Shown piece by piece: positions 5,728-7,896 of a stretch of DNA of 7,896 nucleotides (its first letter is position 1; each line of letters opens with the position of its first letter). Made by a program: the position numbers and the translations under genes. This DNA comes from Bacilli bacterium (lineage in GTDB: Bacteria; Bacillota_I; Bacilli_A; RF39; UBA660). Location of the stretch: positions 1-7,896 of the forward strand of contig CAAETG010000133.1 in the NCBI GenBank assembly GCA_900758895.1, given 5' to 3'. Below the pieces are notes generated by a model. That model saw only the letters and a program-made list of their open reading frames with translations, was not told where the DNA came from and made no database searches.

Positions 5728-7033
5728 TTTCTTTTCTCCTTACTCTTACTACATCTGTATTTATTCCCGTACTTTCTTCTAAAAGTTCTTGTAATTTTGT
5801 TAGACCAATTTTACTATTTAAAAAAGCATCATAGGTTTCATTGATATTTTCGATCAACTTTTCTTCATCTTTAGGATATAATTCATCTAAATCACGCAAG
5901 AAAGCTATTTTTTCTTTAGATGTTTTTAAATGAGTTAAGTGCATCAGACTTTCTTTATCTTGACGTAACTTTCTTTTCCTTAAAACTAAACTTGCAGCAT
6001 TTAATACTTCTGGATTTGTCTCATGAAAAAGGAAAGGCTTCCATAAAGATAGATCTTGTTCTTCTGCTTTTAATAAAATTTGTTTTAGGGCTAGCATTGG
6101 GGCAAGTCCTTCTATTTTCCCTAACTCCCATAGTTTTTCTATCCAAGCATCCTCAAAAATAATTTCTTTTTCGTAGACATTTTTAATGAATAGTAAACGC
6201 CATTTAGGGTTCACTTCTTTTTTTGTAGCTAAATCATAATATTTGCTATTTAAAAAGCGCATGCCAGATGCTTTATCAGAGCAAGATAGACACATATTTT
6301 TTAATAAAACTTCGTAGACTTCTTGCTCTTTAGGAGAAATAGAAGGAATATCCATATCGATGATACAAGTGATAATGGTTGCATATAAGTTGGCAACTTG
6401 GAAGTCCAATTTTTCGTAAGCTTCTAATATTTTTTGAGCTTTTTTCATATAGTTCTCTATTTGGGTACTACTTTTTAGCATATTTAATATATTTTGATTG
6501 ATTAGAGAAAAAGAAGCAAGACGATTTTCTAAAGGTTCCCCTTTATCTAAGAAGTAAGTAAAATACCAATCGGTAAAAATAAAATCAGTACCAAGAGCAG
6601 AAGTAAATATTTTATGAAAGAAAGTAAATTCTTCTAGACTGGTATTATTTTCATCTACTTTTTTTAGCCACTTTATATAGATATTATCAAGTGTTTCTTC
6701 TTCAGGAAAAAGTGATACTGTTTTTAAAATGATTTTCCATTTTTCTTTTTCATAATCTTGATCCATTACATAACTGCGTATTTTTATATGTTTATTTAGG
6801 GTACAAATGAGATCCCAGTTTAAAGTTCTTTTTTGATAAGATTTTTCTAGGATGGTAAGAAGCATACTATTATTAATTTGTTCTTCTTGTAAAAGAATTT
6901 TGATTTGAGATATTCTATTTTCTTTTATTTCACCATCTTGTTCCATTAGTCTTAAAATTCTTCTTAAGGTATTTACATTTACATGATGTTCTTTTGCTAA
7001 TTTAATGATTTCTAGTAATTCTTTATTTGTCAT
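5720..7033 (-). CDS. Hypothetical alpha-helical protein, 437 aa
   Basis: No family was recognised. The protein appears cytosolic and almost wholly alpha-helical. The N-terminal 50 residues (NKELLEIIKLAKEHHVNVNT, then LRRILRLMEQDGEIKENR) could be a small helix-turn-helix-like element. The rest reads as amphipathic helices of 15-25 residues with short turns, several bearing W or Y at regular places (WKIILKTVSLFPEEE, IYIKWLKKV, AWIEKLWELGKIEGLA), which suggests a HEAT/ARM- or TPR-like solenoid; this is inference only. There is no signal peptide, obvious catalytic motif or P-loop. AGGTGAT just upstream of the ATG at 7033 supports the start. It has its own promoter and shares an 8 bp overlap with the 138 aa gene, forming a two-gene unit upstream of mraZ. 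Confidence 0.88.
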   Translation of the reverse strand: MTNKELLEIIKLAKEHHVNVNTLRRILRLMEQDGEIKENRISQIKILLQEEQINNSMLLTILEKSYQKRTLNWDLICTLNKHIKIRSYVMDQDYEKEKWKIILKTVSLFPEEETLDNIYIKWLKKVDENNTSLEEFTFFHKIFTSALGTDFIFTDWYFTYFLDKGEPLENRLASFSLINQNILNMLKSSTQIENYMKKAQKILEAYEKLDFQVANLYATIITCIIDMDIPSISPKEQEVYEVLLKNMCLSCSDKASGMRFLNSKYYDLATKKEVNPKWRLLFIKNVYEKEIIFEDAWIEKLWELGKIEGLAPMLALKQILLKAEEQDLSLWKPFLFHETNPEVLNAASLVLRKRKLRQDKESLMHLTHLKTSKEKIAFLRDLDELYPKDEEKLIENINETYDAFLNSKIGLTKLQELLEESTGINTDVVRVRRKENE

Positions 7034-7049
7034 ATCATCACCTGACTAA

Positions 7050-7078
7050 ATCTTACTATACTCTTTTTTATTTGTCAA
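7050..7078 (-). promoter_or_regulatory. Sigma-A-like promoter for the 437/138 aa pair
   Basis: On the minus strand a perfect TTGACA (7078-7073) is 17 bp from TAAGAT (7055-7050). The start point would fall near 7043, leaving only about 10 nt before the ATG, so the leader is very short and AGGTGAT (7043-7037) would lie at its very end. The -35 overlaps the T-tract of the preceding terminator. Confidence 0.6.
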
Positions 7079-7103
7079 AAAGAAAAAGAGGTGAAGCCTC
7101 TTT
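7076..7103 (-). terminator. Intrinsic terminator after the YjcZ-like genes
   Basis: On the minus strand AAAGAGG (7103-7097) pairs with CCTCTTT (7091-7085) around CTTCA and is followed by TTCTTTTTG. The stem begins inside the stop codon of the 41 aa gene. It is strong and well placed to end the small-protein transcript. Confidence 0.85.
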
Positions 7104-7227
7104 AATAATATAAAAATCCGCCAAAGATAATTGCTAATAAAATAAATAGAACAATTATTAAGAATGCACTACTTTGTAATCCGCATCCTCCGTTATTTGA
7201 AGGACACTTATCTTTACAACATCCCAT
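7102..7227 (-). CDS. YjcZ/tiny-TM family small membrane protein, 41 aa
   Basis: Forty-one residues: a Cys/Gly-rich head (MGCCKDKCPSNNGGCGL, four Cys) followed by one hydrophobic helix (about 21-41, AFLIIVLFILLAIIFGG then FLYY). The GCG-x(n)-FxLIVVLFILLxII pattern is that of the YjcZ family of tiny membrane proteins found in spore-forming Bacilli. Where studied, members are made during sporulation, but the molecular role is not clear. The start is well defined: AAGGAGGTGT lies 6 nt upstream of the ATG. Its 27 nt distance from the related 30 aa gene suggests one transcript, ended by the hairpin at 7076-7103. Cys may bind metal or cross-link in the coat; this is speculative. Confidence 0.88.
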   Translation of the reverse strand: MGCCKDKCPSNNGGCGLQSSAFLIIVLFILLAIIFGGFLYY

Positions 7228-7254
7228 GGGACACCTCCTTAAGTTTTTAAAAGA

Positions 7255-7347
7255 CTAAATGAATGCTCCTACTATGATGACTAATAGGATAAATAATACT
7301 AAGATCATAGCAGCACTTAACCCTGTGCCGCATCCGCAGTTATTCAT
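7255..7347 (-). CDS. YjcZ/tiny-TM family small membrane protein, 30 aa
   Basis: Thirty residues: a short MNNCGCGTG head with two Cys, then a single hydrophobic helix (about 10-30, LSAAMILVLFILLVIIVG) ending at AFI. It belongs to the same tiny-TM (YjcZ-like) family as the 41 aa neighbour and looks like a tandem paralogue with a reduced head. AAAGGAGGA is well spaced for the ATG at 7347; another ATG directly abutting that site (7354) is out of frame. It is probably first in a two-gene transcript. Presence of the family suggests an endospore-forming host. Confidence 0.86.
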   Translation of the reverse strand: MNNCGCGTGLSAAMILVLFILLVIIVGAFI

Positions 7348-7380
7348 AAATCATTCCTCCTTTATTTGTCTTTTCACTTA

Positions 7381-7408
7381 TATATTATGGTTAAGACTCA
7401 AATTGGTG
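7381..7408 (-). promoter_or_regulatory. Possible sporulation-sigma promoter of the YjcZ-like pair
   Basis: On the minus strand CATAATATA (7389-7381) fits the CATA-N3-TA -10 of sigma-K/sigma-E promoters, and CACC (7408-7405) could be a sigma-K-type -35, though the 15 bp spacer is one short of the usual. No good TTGACA match lies at the right distance for a sigma-A promoter. The family's known sporulation link supports the idea; the sequence alone is weak. Confidence 0.4.
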
Positions 7409-7485
7409 CGGGATAAAAACCTAGATATATTTTTCTTTTTCCTTTTCTTTTTTCGAGAAAATCCATGGTTTTCTTTGCTTTTTTC

Positions 7486-7514
7486 TTGTAATTTTTCTAT
7501 TTAGTTGCTATAAT
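7486..7514 (+). promoter_or_regulatory. Sigma-A promoter (extended -10) for the prsA-like gene
   Basis: TTGTAA (7486-7491) is 17 bp from a perfect TATAAT (7509-7514), which is preceded by TGC, an extended -10. The start would fall near 7521, leaving a leader of about 19 nt that includes GGGAGG (7525-7530), 9 nt before the ATG. A pyrimidine-rich, AT-rich tract lies upstream. Confidence 0.8.
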
Positions 7515-7539
7515 TGTTTTATTAGGGAGGAAAAGATTA

Positions 7540-7896
7540 ATGAAGAAAAAAGTATTTATTTTAGGAGTATGTTCTTTACTTCTTTGTGGTTGTGGGAAAA
7601 TACCAACATTATCAAATGGAGATGAAGCTGTCGTAACATTTAAAGATGGCGAAATGATTAGTGCAAATGATTTTTATGAAGAAATTAAAAATACTTTCGG
7701 ATTAGATACTTTGCTTAATATGATTGATAAGTATGTTTTTGAAGCAGAATTTCCTGACGAAGTAGAAAATGCTAATACTTATGCAGAAGCTGTTATTGAT
7801 CAATTAGTAACTAATTATGGTTCTGAAGAAGAGTTGTTAAGTGCTTTACAATATTCTGGTTATCAAACGATTGAAGCTTACCAAAGTTATGTTTAC
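7540..7896 (+). CDS. prsA: PrsA-like lipoprotein foldase, N-terminal part (3' end beyond window)
   Basis: One hundred and nineteen codons are present and the frame runs off the right edge. The N-terminus is a lipoprotein signal: KKK, a hydrophobic core VFILGVCSLL, and a lipobox L15-C-G-C18, so Cys18 would be lipidated and the protein held on the outer face of the membrane. GDEAVVTFKDGEMISANDFY (about 27-46) followed by a helical region matches the start of PrsA/SurA-type chaperones, where strand-helix EAVVTxxDGxxIS begins the mature chain. The parvulin PPIase domain would lie beyond the window, so its presence is not shown. PrsA assists folding of secreted proteins, including PBPs. GGGAGG sits 9 nt before the ATG. 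It is divergent from the YjcZ-like pair. Confidence 0.8.
   Translation, partial: MKKKVFILGVCSLLLCGCGKIPTLSNGDEAVVTFKDGEMISANDFYEEIKNTFGLDTLLNMIDKYVFEAEFPDEVENANTYAEAVIDQLVTNYGSEEELLSALQYSGYQTIEAYQSYVY

Noticed and set aside
5920..6162. Plus-strand open frame of 80 codons opposite the 437 aa gene
   Set aside because: It is a hydrophobic shadow of the charged helices on the minus strand; there is no ribosome site.
7456..7487. Terminator on the plus strand at the CCATGG-centred dyad
   Set aside because: The stem is only six mostly A-T pairs and no plus-strand gene lies upstream to be terminated.
7259..7504. Plus-strand open frame of 81 codons opposite the 30 aa gene
   Set aside because: It reads through the pyrimidine tract as poly-Phe and overlaps the prsA promoter. 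The minus-strand YjcZ-like gene has a strong ribosome site and a recognisable family pattern.

Overview
The window is about one-third GC and reads as chromosomal DNA from a low-GC, Gram-positive (Bacillota) bacterium. Support comes from strong AGGAGG-type ribosome sites, a mraZ-rsmH-ftsL-pbpB cell-division cluster, a PrsA-like lipoprotein, and two tiny YjcZ/tiny-TM proteins typical of endospore formers. TGG codes for Trp and TGA is used as a stop, so the standard bacterial code applies and this is not a code-4 mollicute. The partial surface protein at the left edge resembles proteins I associate with uncultured gut Bacilli (RF39-like or Erysipelotrichia-like lineages). That placement is an impression, not a result.

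Layout. Bases 1-557 (minus) hold the start of a membrane-anchored surface protein that runs off the left edge. It is divergent from a 77-residue Xre-type regulator (726-959, plus); the shared 168 bp gap carries repeats that look like operators. Bases 960-1171 have no convincing gene but are rich in dyads, including two near-perfect palindromes with the same core. A bidirectional terminator (1172-1202) then separates this part from a long block of minus-strand genes.

Read in the direction of transcription (right to left), the minus block starts with two tiny Cys/Gly-rich membrane proteins (7255-7347 and 7102-7227) behind a possible sporulation-sigma promoter and ahead of a strong terminator. 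Next is a two-gene unit of unrecognised proteins (437 and 138 aa) that overlap by 8 bp, with a sigma-A-like promoter and a terminator. Then comes the division cluster mraZ, rsmH, ftsL and pbpB (PASTA-containing PBP2B/FtsI), tightly spaced (1, 2 and 10 nt) and preceded by a promoter covered by a 10-11 bp-period TGGK repeat array that matches known MraZ operators. A small doubtful ORF follows pbpB and ends in the terminator.

At the right edge a plus-strand lipoprotein of the PrsA foldase type begins at 7540 behind a near-consensus promoter and runs off the end.

Functionally the centre is a standard septation unit: autorepressor MraZ, 16S rRNA methyltransferase RsmH, divisome scaffold FtsL and septal transpeptidase PBP2B. 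I see no CRISPR array, insertion sequence, tRNA or rRNA. The least explained parts are the 437/138 aa gene pair, the paired palindromes at 970-1056, and the divergent regulator/surface-protein junction.
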